A stretch of DNA of 64,000 bases from Lytechinus pictus (Eukaryota; Echinodermata; Echinoidea; Temnopleuroida; Toxopneustidae), in assembly GCF_037042905.1 (NCBI RefSeq), contig NC_087262.1:25936001-26000000 (forward strand), written 5' to 3'. Made by a program: the position numbers and the translations under genes. Below are positions 35,501-46,474 of the stretch, one piece after another. Every line of letters starts with the position of its first letter. Within the stretch, counting starts at the first letter, position 1. The notes beneath the pieces are model-generated. The model did no database searches. It saw only the letters and a list, made by a program, of their open reading frames with translations, and was not told where the DNA came from.

Positions 35501-35700
35501 AAGTTAAGTTTTTAAGTTGGTATCTGGCGGCCATTTTGGATTTATGCAAATTAGCAAAATTGCCCAAAGTTGCCGTTTGGGCAACCAAGCTGAATTTGTT
35601 CTAGGACCCCATAGGAACATGAATCAAGAAAAAAACTTCATCGGAAAGAACATTTCTAGGTTGGTTTTATAATGAGCCTATGGGACTGTCAAATCGACTA
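32542..35700 (-). mobile_element. 3.2 kb DNA transposon with long inverted repeats carrying a broken nuclease-like gene
   Basis: The ends TAGTCGATT and AATCGACTA face each other, and the inverted similarity reaches inward for about 600-650 bp on each side (AACCTAGAAATGTTCTTTCC on the left; CTTGGTTGCCCAAACGGCAA also matched on the right). Each arm contains four tandem units of about 150 bp marked by AAGATGGCCGCCAG-type words and CCTAAAAAGAGGTATT or its inverse. The middle (about 33500-35000) holds a minus-strand gene wreck. The whole element is within RPS14 intron 2, opposite to that gene. The target duplication is ambiguous because the ends are palindromic. Confidence 0.8.
33690..34862 (-). 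pseudogene. Decayed transposon gene with XPG/FEN1-like motif order and a cysteine-rich tail
   Basis: Reading the minus strand across frames gives, in order: SVKDYERILRAGEVIIDHKF (34862-34506 frame), HDEVDITLISYVLQQ (around 34492), GDTDIFVLLDYW (around 34413), LGPKCLQLLGVHGLSGCDT (ending near 34237), PYGKGKISALNTL, KKKKNPKVMALPPTS, FGWEIRDEIPIAVI, and GKRCSIEICGCHREHLSC (about 33770-33735). I recognise this series as a protein type common in cnidarian and echinoderm genomes. The acidic motifs E-x-D, DTD and GCD in that order resemble the catalytic acids of XPG/FEN1 (PIN-like) nucleases; this is inference. In-frame stops follow QAEL, MER and QFT, and at least three frameshifts separate the pieces, so it is dead. 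It lies midway between the element's inverted repeats, as expected for its own protein. Confidence 0.7.
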
Positions 35701-35769
35701 ATAGTCTGCTGTATGGACACACTACATGTATGTAATACTGTTCTTTCCTGTAGGGAATGTCATTTCATT

Positions 35770-36955
35770 GGATAATGAAACCTTTGGAACAAGTGAGATG
35801 TGTGAAAGCAGAAAAATGCAAGTAAAAGATTGAGTAAAACTGGACAAATAGAAAGTTATGAACATTTGAATGTTGTGAAGAACTCTTAACGCTGTCTATG
35901 GAGATCCTCTGATATGCAATACGAACAAGATCTGTGATGGTACGACTCTCCCCTTTGGACTCTGAAAAGTGAAAATGTACTTTTGCACATTCTAATGATA
36001 GGACAAACAATTCATCCATGATATGATGTAGAACCTGTATTACATGCCCCCTCATGAAAAAGAACACCTGATGTTGTGATTGTAGCTAAACGTAAAAATT
36101 AAATGAAGTACAGTGCACTAAAGTAATGGGAAACTTAAAGGTCAAGTCCACCCCAGAAAATTGTTGATTTGAATCGATAGAGAAAAATCAAACAAACATA
36201 ACGCTGCAAATTTCATCGAAATCGGATGTAAAATAAGAAAGTTATGACATTTTTAAATTTTAAGTTTCATTTATCTTTCACAAAACAGTTAAAAGCACAA
36301 CTCAGTGATATGCAAATGAGAGAGTCGATGATGCCATCACTCACTATTTCTTTTGTTTTTTATTGTTTGAATAATACAATATTTCAATTTTTACAAATTT
36401 GACAATAAGGACCAACTTAATTTAACCATAAACTGTTAAAATATTGGTAATTTCACATGTTCAGGGAGAAATTAAACTTTGTTTCACTTGACAAGGAGGA
36501 GAAAATTAGAATATTTCATATAATAAAATACAAAAGAAATAGTGAGTGGGTGACGTCATCAGTCTGCCAATTCGCATACCGACCAGGATGTGCATAATAA
36601 CTGTTTTGTGAAATTAAGCGAAACTTTAAAATGTCATAACTTTCTTATTCTACATCCGATTTTGATAAAATTTTCAGTGTTTTGCTTGTTGGATTTTTCT
36701 CCTTTTTTTCAAATCAACTTTTTGTTGGGGTTTAAGTTGTACATGTGTAGCTTCACCAATTTTCCAATTGGAGGATCTACATTTACATAGCATTTATAGT
36801 GATTCCAATATTTAAATGCTATTTATTCTTCATTCAATCTTCGTCAAACTTTTGTTATTCTGTTTCTTTGTTTTTTCTTCTTTGATTTTTTCATTTTTCT
36901 CTTGAAGTAATTCAACTGGTTTCAAGTGTTTCATTCTCAATTTTTTTCCTTAAAA
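35770..36955. repeat. Family C MITE, copy 2, split by a family A MITE
   Basis: The left part (GATAATGAAACCTTTGGAAC, GTGAAAGCAGAAAAATG, ACAAGATCTGTGATG) and right part (GGAGGATCTACAT, TCATTCAATCTTCGTCAAAC, GTTTCATTCTC) match 3736-4326. The outer TTAA borders are degraded. The interruption at 36136-36735 is a family A insertion. Confidence 0.75.
36136..36735. repeat. Family A MITE nested in family C
   Basis: Left end TTAAAGGTCAAGTCCACCCC; the right end has lost about 10 bases of the terminal repeat (GTTGGGGTTTAA). TTAA occurs on both sides. The host family C sequence resumes exactly after the second TTAA, as shown by comparison with 4120-4140 of the intact copy. Confidence 0.85.
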
Positions 36956-37365
36956 AAGAATAGATTTCAAAGACTAGGGAATTGTGTGTATGGCAGTAAC
37001 TGGCTAGCAAAGTAATTTGAGTCCATCACATTTTGTGTATTGATTTATTTCTTTGCTTTAGGGCAATTCTATGAAATAAATGCATACAACCCCCTATATG
37101 TTCGATCTTCCTGAATTGATTTGTCACTGCTTACAAGGTCATACAGCAATGCATCTTGAACTCACCCAATTTGTGTTATGTCTTCCAAATCTAATGACGG
37201 CGCACCTAATGGTATATAAATGGTCATAACTTTGAAAATATTCACCCTTTCCAAACAAACATACATGTATACCTTTTCTGAAAGGAAATTTCATGAGGAT
37301 TCCAAAAATGGCATTAAAAATGAGGGTCTTATGACTGAAAATGTTCAAATTTTTAGGACCCCTAG
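36956..37365 (+). other. RPS14 intron 2, unassigned stretch
   Basis: AT-rich; no gene or known repeat end recognised. Confidence 0.4.
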
Positions 37366-38419
37366 TACCGTAAGTAACGGACTATAAACCGCACCCCCAA
37401 CTTTGGACTATAAAAAAAAAAAAAAAATCCTCACATTATATTTGAGGTACGAAGAAACAAAAACTAAGTTAAAGATTTCAAAGTATCCAAAGAGATTACC
37501 AGTATGCGGAAATCTGCTGTTCTTGATCCATTCATCTACAAATGTTTGCAAGAAAGAAAGGTCCCGACAATATTGGCCACTTACACACTCACTCACCTCA
37601 CAGTCACAGTGTACACACACACAGCACTGCCGTTCTTGTACATTGCAAACTACGATACGGTACCAGTACAACTTATCAAATAATGATCTGTGTCTTTCCT
37701 GCCTTAGGAGGAAGAAACATTCACATTTCTTGCATCACAAACTCACAATCACTTTCAGAATTTGTCTAGCATTGGATGTCTTAGCATGAATTTTGGATAC
37801 GGGATTACAGGAAGGTTTAAGAAACAAAGAAATTGGCATTTTTGTACAGTTGTTTTGACGGCTTCGTGCCGTCTCTCTCGTTGCGTGGTGTACATGGTAT
37901 CTTATGAAAAGCAAACGGGAAAGAAAAAATAAGCTGGCACGAAACGGGACTTTGGAGGGGATCGAGGGTTAAAATGAATAGCGCCAGCTTAAGTCGCACT
38001 GTAACCACAATACAACGCGAGCTAGCTCAGCTAGCCGGCCTTAGCTAACTCAACTCTCGCGCTCGCTAGCTCAGCTCAGCTGTGTCTGTGACAAAATATT
38101 ACCGAGTATGCTTGGCTTCTCTTTGAACTTAGCCAGGGAACTTCGCTGCTTTGAACCGAGAATAAAGTCGAAATTAGTGTCATGAAGGTGGGTGCGTTTG
38201 TTATAATCGCTTCTCATTACCTGTGGCTCATACCCCTCTAAACGACATTGTCCTGGGCGGCTACGCCCGGCCACTCGATGTGTTGTGAACTGGCAGACAT
38301 GTTCGGGAGGGGTTATAACGGGCTGGCTCAGACCCGTCACCGTGGATAAACCGCACCCCCGACTTTTGCTTCTATCCCGCCGAGAAAAAGGTGCGGTTAA
38401 TAGACCGTTACTTACGGTA
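37366..38419. mobile_element. 1.05 kb TA-flanked element with CCGTAAGTAACGG ends
   Basis: TACCGTAAGTAACGGACTAT at the left is inverted at the right as ATAGACCGTTACTTACGGTA, followed inside by AACCGCACC in both arms. TA at the outer borders suggests a Tc1/mariner-type duplication. Inside are an A run (37410-37426), repeated AGCTAGCTCAGCT words (38020-38090) and a GACGGC...GCCGTC hairpin, but no intact transposase. Confidence 0.7.
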
Positions 38420-38559
38420 TACTTTATGTCAGACATCCTTATTAGCTTTCTCTTTGCCCATACCATTGATTACTTATCAGATTTGTATGGGATGCACAAG
38501 AAAAATATTTCATAATGTATACATCATATTGGTAATAATATCATAATGTGAGAAGTGAG

Positions 38560-38640
38560 ATTTTATGGATAGAGTCAATGGCGACAATAGTCAAATATGA
38601 CTAATCGCCACTCAAACCAACATAAGAAGAAGAAGAGCTC
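38560..38640 (+). repeat. Possible LINE 3' tail ending in AAG repeats
   Basis: GATAGAGTCAATGGCGACAA leads to CAACATAAGAAGAAGAAGAG. The layout resembles a retrotransposon 3' end with a short-repeat tail; no open frame precedes it. Confidence 0.3.
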
Positions 38641-39033
38641 AAGAAATTCCCTTTCAAATGATATATAACTTACAGGTATTCAATAATTTCATCAAGGTTA
38701 TTTCATTATGCAAATTTATGTTAGTTTCAAATATCGAAAACCAAAATTTTAAAAAAATTTACCTTAAATTTCTAATGAATCATTTATTTACATGATGTGT
38801 GTAGAAGTGTATTACTATACATGTTATATTTAGTAGTAAAATGAGACCAAAATGAAAGGTCCAGCCCCTTGGAAACCAAAGTTACAAGTTACAACAACCT
38901 TTCTTTTATGAAGCAAAATGACTCAAATTGATCACCCCTTATAGAGCTTATACTCGGCTTCCAATTGAAACCAACTTCATCATGTTCCTATGCGAGAATT
39001 TTTTGTTTTTTATGTTGAATTTTAGGGTTTTTT

Positions 39034-39992
39034 GTCTCACCTGCATAGCAGAGTGAGACTATAGGCGCCGCTTTTCCGACGGCGGCGGCGACGGCGGCGG
39101 CGGCGTCAACACCAAATCTTAACCTGAGGTTAAGTTTTTGAAATGACAGCATAACTTAGAAAGTATATGGACCTAGTTCATGAAACTTGGCCATAAGGTT
39201 AATCAAGTATTACTGAACATCCTGCCTGAGTTTCATGTCACATGACCAAGGTCAAAGGTCATTTAGGGTCAATGAACTTAGACCATGTTGGGGGAATCAA
39301 CATCAAAATCTTAACCTAAGGTTAAGTTTTTGAAATGTCATCATAACTTAGAAAATATATGGACCTAGTTCATGAAACTTATACATAAGGTTAATCAAGT
39401 ATCACTGAACATCCTGCATGAGTTTCACATCACATGACCAAGGTCAAAGGTCATTTAGGGTCAATGAACTTTGGCCGAATTGGGGGTATCTGTAGATTTA
39501 CCATCATAACTTAAAAAGTTTATGGATCTGATTCATGAAACTTAGACATAATAGTAATCAAGTATTACTGAACATCCTGTGCAAGTTTCAGGTCACATGA
39601 TCAAGGTCAAAGGTCATTTAGGGTCAATGAACTTTGGCCAAATTGGGGTATTTGTTGAATTACCGCCATAACTTTGAAAGTGTGTTGGTCTAGTTCATAA
39701 AACTTGGACATAATAGTAATCAAGTATCACTGAACATCCTGTGCGAGTTTCAGGTCACATGATCAAGGTCAAAGGTCATGTAAGGTCAAAGAACTTTGGC
39801 CACGTTGGGGGTATTTGTTGAATTGCCATCATATCTCTATAAGTGTATTGGTCTAGTTCATAAAACGTGGAAATAAGAGTAACCAAGTATCACTGAACAT
39901 CTTGTGCGAGTTATAGTAGTTTTCAAAATCAGCACTGCTGCTATATTGAATCGCGTGATGCAGGTGAGACGGCCAGAGGCATTCCACTTGTT
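39034..39992 (+). repeat. Family D repeat, copy 2, with four DR1 motifs
   Basis: It runs from GTCTCACCTGCATAGCAGAG to GGCATTCCACTTGTTTA. After a CGG-rich stretch come about five tandem units of 160-180 bp. AGGTCAAAGGTCA, a perfect direct repeat of AGGTCA spaced by one base, occurs at 39249-39261, 39441-39453, 39604-39616 and 39766-39778. It lies in RPS14 intron 2. Confidence 0.85.
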
Positions 39993-40634
39993 TAAATTGA
40001 TTATCACTAATTAAAATTATTTGATTGAAATAATTTGTAAAAGAGTGTTGGATTATTATAATACTCATTTCACGCTTTAAAATGAGACTAAAATGAAGTC
40101 TCTAACCCCCTGTATACCAAAGTTATTCATGTTCAAAATATGAAACGTGATTTTCCCATAGACTTTGTGTGTACCTCTCCCCCCCCCCCCCACCACCCTC
40201 GCCACTTGTCGTTGCGAATTTATGTGCTATTGTGCTCATTTTTTCAGACATGATAGAGTATACATGTATATTAAGCTTTAAAATGATACCATTGTCATGA
40301 AAATATCTCTCCGTTCAACTGAGATATTGTGTGTTATAAACCAAATGAAAATTGAAAAAGCGTTAAAAAAACATACCTTTTTGTGAAGCGAGTTCAAGAC
40401 ACATGGCCATATGATTTGTTGTTATGCTCTCAAATTATAATGGATAAACAGTTCATAAAGTGATATAGGATTGCAGATAAAGTAGATTATTTCATTGAGC
40501 TTCTCTTTTAATAAAAATAACAGCTGCGGTCGATTTTCTTTTCGGTATGTATTAAACCTTGATCATAATTTATTTCTTATTTTTGTTGTTTTCTTCCTTA
40601 ACCCTATCATCTTTCTCTTTCTATAATCATCTGA

Positions 40635-40739
<105 letters not shown>

Positions 40740-40805
40740 GCTCACAACAACACCAAGCCACTCATCGTCGCCAATTGTAAAATAAGTCTATCAATTGCAT
40801 CTCAG

Positions 40806-40811
40806 AATAAA
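40806..40811 (+). terminator. RPS14: RPS14 polyadenylation signal
   Basis: AATAAA occurs 67 bases after the stop codon; an A-rich stretch follows within 20 bases. It gives a short 3' UTR typical of ribosomal protein genes. Confidence 0.8.
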
Positions 40812-41628
40812 CACCCTGAGGACAAAAAAACATAGAATTTGACTTCTCAAAATTTGTAATAATTTGGGTTTTCTGCTTGAAACGCGATCACTGCATTCTT
40901 AGAAGACATCGTTTTGCAATTTTGCCAACCATATCAGGACCAACCAACCTGTATCAGTAATAAAAGCTGATATGTTGTTTACAACCATAGTTGAGTACCC
41001 GGGTTTATACTTTTCATTGCCTTTGAGCATGTTGGTGAAGTCTCAATGCTTTTGGCTATTGTAATTCTTTGCTTGAGTCATACAGGTAGCCACATCCCTT
41101 TTATCATTGTTTTATTTGGATAAGAAATTAGCTTAGTGTTATTGTATTTCAAAAAAATTGTGCCCGATCGGAATTCATTAGACTGCATTGTGCATATTAT
41201 TTGGTTGGAATCACAGAATGGTTGAATGAATGTAAAAACAATGTCTTTCTACGAGCAGACTGTTTATTTCATGCTACTGTAGCAGAAGAGAGCCATAGGT
41301 GCTGCTATTTCAATGGCAGTGATGACATGTGGGAGTGTGACAAATGAATGAGCACAAGAAAGATGAGTTTATGAAATGTGATTGTAAGAAAGTACAGAGC
41401 TGCCAATAAGTAGAATTTTATCAAATTTAGTTGGATTTTAAGGGGAAAGTGACTCATATGTATGATTTTTCACCTAGAAATAAGATTATTGAAACTTGCA
41501 AAAATTATGACTTTTGGTGTTTTTCAAAATTTTGAAGGAAATATAATTTTACTTTAGGCTTGAAAAACAGGATAAGAAGAAACAAAGAATATGAATTTTT
41601 CACAATTAAAGTTGGCAGCTCTGAAAGT
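40812..41628. other. Gene-free 3' flank of RPS14
   Basis: AT-rich, no exon or repeat end that I can support. Confidence 0.4.
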
Positions 41629-41858
41629 TATAGAGTACCGACGTGTGACGTCATGAATTTTCCAAACTTTTAGAACCAGGCCAATAATAAATTGACTTCA
41701 ATTGGGCTATCATGAGGTCATAACTCAGGCCCCCATGGACCGATTTGCACCAAAACTTGGTAGTGGAGGTATTTCATCATGCTCTACCAAAATATGGTAT
41801 ATAAAATTCTGAAATGCAAAAAAAGTTTTTTGTGACGTCATCACTTGGGTACTCTATA
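41629..41858. repeat. 230-bp MITE with TATAGAGTACC ends and two CRE sites
   Basis: TATAGAGTACC at the left and GGTACTCTATA at the right are perfect inverted repeats, with TA borders. Each arm carries the palindrome TGACGTCA (41646-41653 and 41833-41840). Confidence 0.7.
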
Positions 41859-41891
41859 GGTGAAAGAGAATGAGACTTGCATGCTTACCTG

Positions 41892-42400
41892 TCGGAGTAT
41901 TCCAGGTTGAAAATAATCTGATCTGAATAGATGTATTCAAATCAAGATTAACAAAATGCTGAAATTTCATCAAAATTAGGAATACCGGTAACAAAGTTTT
42001 GCATTATATCAGAGTTGAACTGTTTTGACATCCTCATGAATATGCAATGAGTGAGCTGATGTCATTTCCCCCGCTTATTTTTTTTTATTTGATTACATTT
42101 TGCCTTCAAGAATGTAATGATTACATATAAGCAAAAAAAAGATAATCATTGCTGCACACTTTGGGGAGACGTGTTTTACACACATGAAATCATGATTTCA
42201 TGTGAAAAAATGTGAAATGGGGATGTTACATCATCACCCCACCTATTACATATTTATGCATATAACTAATCTCACAAAAAAATGCTAAAAGGTTTAATTA
42301 GAAGTCAATGGCTTAGTTATTTTTGTCTGATTTTGATGAAATTTACAGCATTAAGCTTGATTAGTTTTACTCTGTTTATTATTTTCAGCCTGGATGATGA
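41892..42400. repeat. Family B MITE, diverged copy
   Basis: CGGAGTATTCCAGGTTGAAA at the left and TTTCAGCCTGGATG at the right correspond to family B ends. Internal landmarks such as ATGAATATGCAATGAGTGAG are shared with 56114-56678. Terminal TTAA is lost. Confidence 0.6.
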
Positions 42401-44089
42401 CTTTGATGTCTCATGATGCGAAAGATAAAGATTTATGAATTACGATTGTGGAAAAGTTATGTTTGAAAGTGAATGAGACTAACTTTCACTTTGATAAGAA
42501 AGAGAAGGAAGGATTTGTGAAATAAGATTGGTAGAAAGTTATAGGTTTATGAGAATGAGACTTGTCCAGCATATAGTGAAACCTTATTGCCCCTACCCCC
42601 CCCCCCCCCAACGAAAGCCAATAGGATGACACTTTCAGGTGATATAGAGATAGAGGGCATGGGAATATTGTAATTATTGGGTCTAGTGAAGTGCACTGAC
42701 ATACAGAAAGACCCCCCCCAAAAAAAAAAAAGTTCTATGACCTCAAAAAAGAAAAGTAATGATATTTGTTGACATTAAGGCAAAATATATCAAAAAATGA
42801 GATTTTAATTTGAAAAAAAAGTCAAAAGTTCACTCGTGTTTTCAGTGATGAAAATGTTTCCTGTAATGGGGTTCCACTCTACCAATACTGAATGTGCAAA
42901 GAGTTATGGATATGAAGTTTTTGAGTATATAAGATTCAGGTTCATCTCATAAATGTTGTCATCATTGACAAGTTGTCTTTCACTGATAATATGAATGAAA
43001 TCCTTGATTTTGATTAACTGACAACAGTGAGGAGAATTCATACTCTCCTAAGATATTGAGAACAACATGTTGGTGATGATCTCAATGTCATATAGGGCCA
43101 GGTTTATTTGAAGAAGTGGTGGCGTGTCTTCTTCCATGTAGGTGTATTGGGAGGGGGAGGGGGGCTGATGATGTTGCATGGAGGCAAATAAAAAGCCATG
43201 CGATAGCCAAAAGTTTTACTTTTTTGTTGCAGAAAAGTATTGGAAATTGTTGTTCATTTATCTTGAGTAATTGGTGTAATTACATAAACAGAAATAATGA
43301 GCCAACGATGTTGAGAGGGCTGGACATTACTAGACAAAAGTTGCAAGTGAGCAAACCAAGTAAGCAAAAATTTTAACGCTTTTAAATATGAAAATTAATT
43401 TTGTGATATAGTCTTTGACATATAAAAAAATATTTTAAAATACCTTGGCCTCTTAACTGTTTTCTTGGTTCTGGAAATTTTGTGAAAGGGGGGGGGGGGG
43501 GTAGTCAAGTGTCTCCAAAGCCACCCCCCTATGTATACCAGTGGGCATTGTTGGAGGGGGGAGCATGGCCCCCAATCAGAATCCCAGTGAACTCCTGATG
43601 CTATCTCCCTCGCCCCCCCCCCCCCCACCTCACCTTCCATTCCCCTTTCTTTTCTTTTTTACATTATATTTGTTTTTTTATGCATGGTGTCAGGATCAAA
43701 CCTGGGTTTTTGTTTACCTAAAGATTTGGTCACCAATCAACCCCAAATCACATAAACAACCTCACATACCCCAAGCATCCTTTTTTAAAGTGAAGAGAGC
43801 TATGATGTAGTCAAAGTACACATAAGTAATTGCACTGCACAATAATTATTCCGGTTTAAAGTTGTTTATAGTTGTACTATAACATTTCGCTCCAAATGCG
43901 ATTCATTTCTATGGAAATTTCAACAATGAATATAACATAGGTTCACATATAAATGATATTGACTTTCAAAAGATAACAAAATAAATTAAGTTTGATTTTA
44001 TCAATTTAGAATTTCAGATTTGGAATAAACTAGAATATATCAGTATTGGATGGGAGAAATAATAATTTGTCCGGACAATATTAAAGGTT
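42401..44089. other. Gene-free stretch with C/G runs
   Basis: C runs at 42595-42609 and 43612-43627, a G run at 43488-43501, and AT-rich sequence between. No supported exon. Confidence 0.4.
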
Positions 44090-44335
44090 TATTAAACTAA
44101 AGGACTTCCCTGATTAATCATGGATGCAGTCCATATGATGTCGATAAAAAAATGACGCGTTGACCGAAGTTGCGGTTATCCGATGACCTTGAAAACCGAT
44201 GACGTATGTCGAAGGTTATCGGAGATCCACGAAGTCTGTCGAAGAATGGCGTCACCGAAGTCTAGGCGCTTTCGACCTGTCGCATGACGTCGAGAAGAAA
44301 CTAAGCTGAACTCGGGGTTGAATACTCAGATGACA
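44090..44335. repeat. CpG-rich degenerate repeat block
   Basis: Within AT-rich surroundings this 250-base block is dense in CGA-containing words: GATGACGTATGTCGAAGG, CCACGAAGTCTGTCGAAG, TCACCGAAGTCTAGGCG, GCATGACGTCGAG. They look like degenerate short tandem units. Long translations are not maintained in any frame. Confidence 0.45.
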
Positions 44336-45337
44336 TCTTAGTTCAGGGCTGACGAAATCTGAAGGCTTCTAAGGATGTAGCACCAGAATAAAATGGCTGT
44401 CCATGGGTAACAGCTCCCTGACCAAAGGACCCTTTAAAATTGAATAAATTCCCATTATCTAAAATGATAAATCCTAATTTTTAACATCTCAATGATCACT
44501 TTTATAAATCATTTGATAAATACATGTCTTTCTTTTTATTTAATAAGAAATGACAGAGTATCTAGGTAATATAGCATAAATGTATCAATCCTAGAAAAAA
44601 ACTGACATTAATTCTCTCCTGAAAATTACTGAAATACACTGCCATTCCATCACTGCAATATATTTGTGATAATTAAAGCTGGAAAGTGATCCTACTCTCT
44701 GTGCACAGCAATTAGATGCACTGTACAATCAATGGACCTCGGGCGGGTCTTGGAATGCTAAGTGTTTGTTCCACCTGTTACTAGAACCTGGAACCTACAA
44801 CAAAAGAACCTGCAAGAGCTGAATACATTATAGCCCTTCCTATTTAAAGTAATTAAATACATAGGTTTTTTTTTATATAACTCAATCAATAATACTGCCA
44901 TCACAAGGCCAAAATGAGTAATTTATCAATACCTTTTAAATCTGGATTTTCTTCATTTAAACACAACTTTCAAAATTACACCATTAATCAATTTTTCCTG
45001 TTAACATTTTCTATGTTAAATAAACAAATTTTAGAATTTGGCTTGAGTGCAAAAATAGAAAAGAATTGCTTGTGACACATGGTATGTCTATATAGCAGGG
45101 TGATCTCATCTCATGTCATGTCTAATCTTGGTCGAGTATGAAGGAAACTTTTGAAAGGGATGGAGGCGGGGTTATTACTTCATAAAATCCAATAAACGCG
45201 ATTTGAATGAAACGGTAAATATATCATTTTCTTTTAATTGGGGATCCATAGAGACATTTCTTCGCAACAAGATAAGTATTGTAGGGAAAAGTAACAAGGA
45301 AATGTCTATCTATTTCATGGGAGGGCATAAAGATAAT
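44336..45337. other. Gene-free AT-rich stretch
   Basis: No exon, RNA gene or recognised repeat border. Confidence 0.4.
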
Positions 45338-46327
45338 AAACAAGTGGAATGCCTCTGGCCGTCTCACCTGCATCACGCGATTCAATATAGCAGCAGTGCT
45401 GATTTTGAAAACTACTATAACTCGCACAAGATGTTCAGTGATACTTGGTTACTCTTATTTCCACGTTTTATGAACTAGACCAATACACAAATAGAGATAT
45501 GATGGCAATTCAAAAAATACCCCCAACGTGGCCAAAGTTCTTTGACCTTACATGACCTTTGACCTTGATCATGTGACCTGAAACTCGCACAGGATGTTCA
45601 GTGATACTTGATTACTATTATGTCCAAGTTTTATGAACTAGACCAACACACTTTCAAATTTATGGCTGTAATTCAACAAATACCCCAATTTGGCCAAAGT
45701 TCATTGACCCTAAATGACCTTTGACCTTGATCATGTGACCTGAAACTTGCACAGGATGTTCAGTAATACTTGATTACTATTATGTCCAAGTTTCATGAAT
45801 CAGATCCATAAACTTTCAAAGTTATGATGGTAATTCAACAGATACCCCCAATTCGGCCAAAGTTCATTGACCCTAAATGACCTTTGACCTTGGTCATGTG
45901 ACGTGAAACTCATGCAGGATGTTCAGTGATACTTGATTAACCTTATGTATAAGTTTCATGAACTAGGTCCATATATTTTCTAAGTTATGATGACATTTCA
46001 AAAACTTAACCATAGGTTAAGATTTTGATGTTGATTCCCCCAACATGGTCTAAGTTAATTGACCCTAAATGACCTTTGACCTTAGTCATGTGACATGAAA
46101 CTCAGGCAGGATGTTCAGTAATACTTGATTAACCTTATGGCCAAGTTTCATGAACTAGGTCCATATACTTTCTAAGTTATGCTGTCATTTCAAAAACTTA
46201 ACCTCAGGTTAAGATTTGGTGTTGACGCCGCCGTCGCCGTCGCCGCCGCCGCCGCCGTCGCCGCCGCCGCCGCCGTCGCCGTCGGAAAAGCGGCGCCTAT
46301 AGTCTCACTCTGCTATGCAGGTGAGAC
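45338..46327 (-). repeat. Family D repeat, copy 3 (inverted)
   Basis: From TAAACAAGTGGAATGCC to CTATGCAGGTGAGAC, the reverse of copy 2. TGACCTTTGACCT, the inverse of the DR1 motif, appears near 45552, 45717, 45880 and 46072. A CCG/CGT run lies at 46226-46290. Confidence 0.85.
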
Positions 46328-46474
46328 AATGAATAGATAAAAATTGAATAAATGAATAAAAATCCCGTAGTGATTTTTTTTAATGAAATGTGCCAATCGT
46401 GAAGCAAAACCGTTTTTTCCCTAAAGTTTATTCTCTTTTCTTTGCTATGTACTTCATGAAATATCTCGTTTTAT

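Noticed and set aside
39034-39992. CRISPR-like or satellite array
   Set aside because: The repeats are 160-180 bp, imperfect, and occur in dispersed copies with fixed ends, so this is an interspersed element with internal units.
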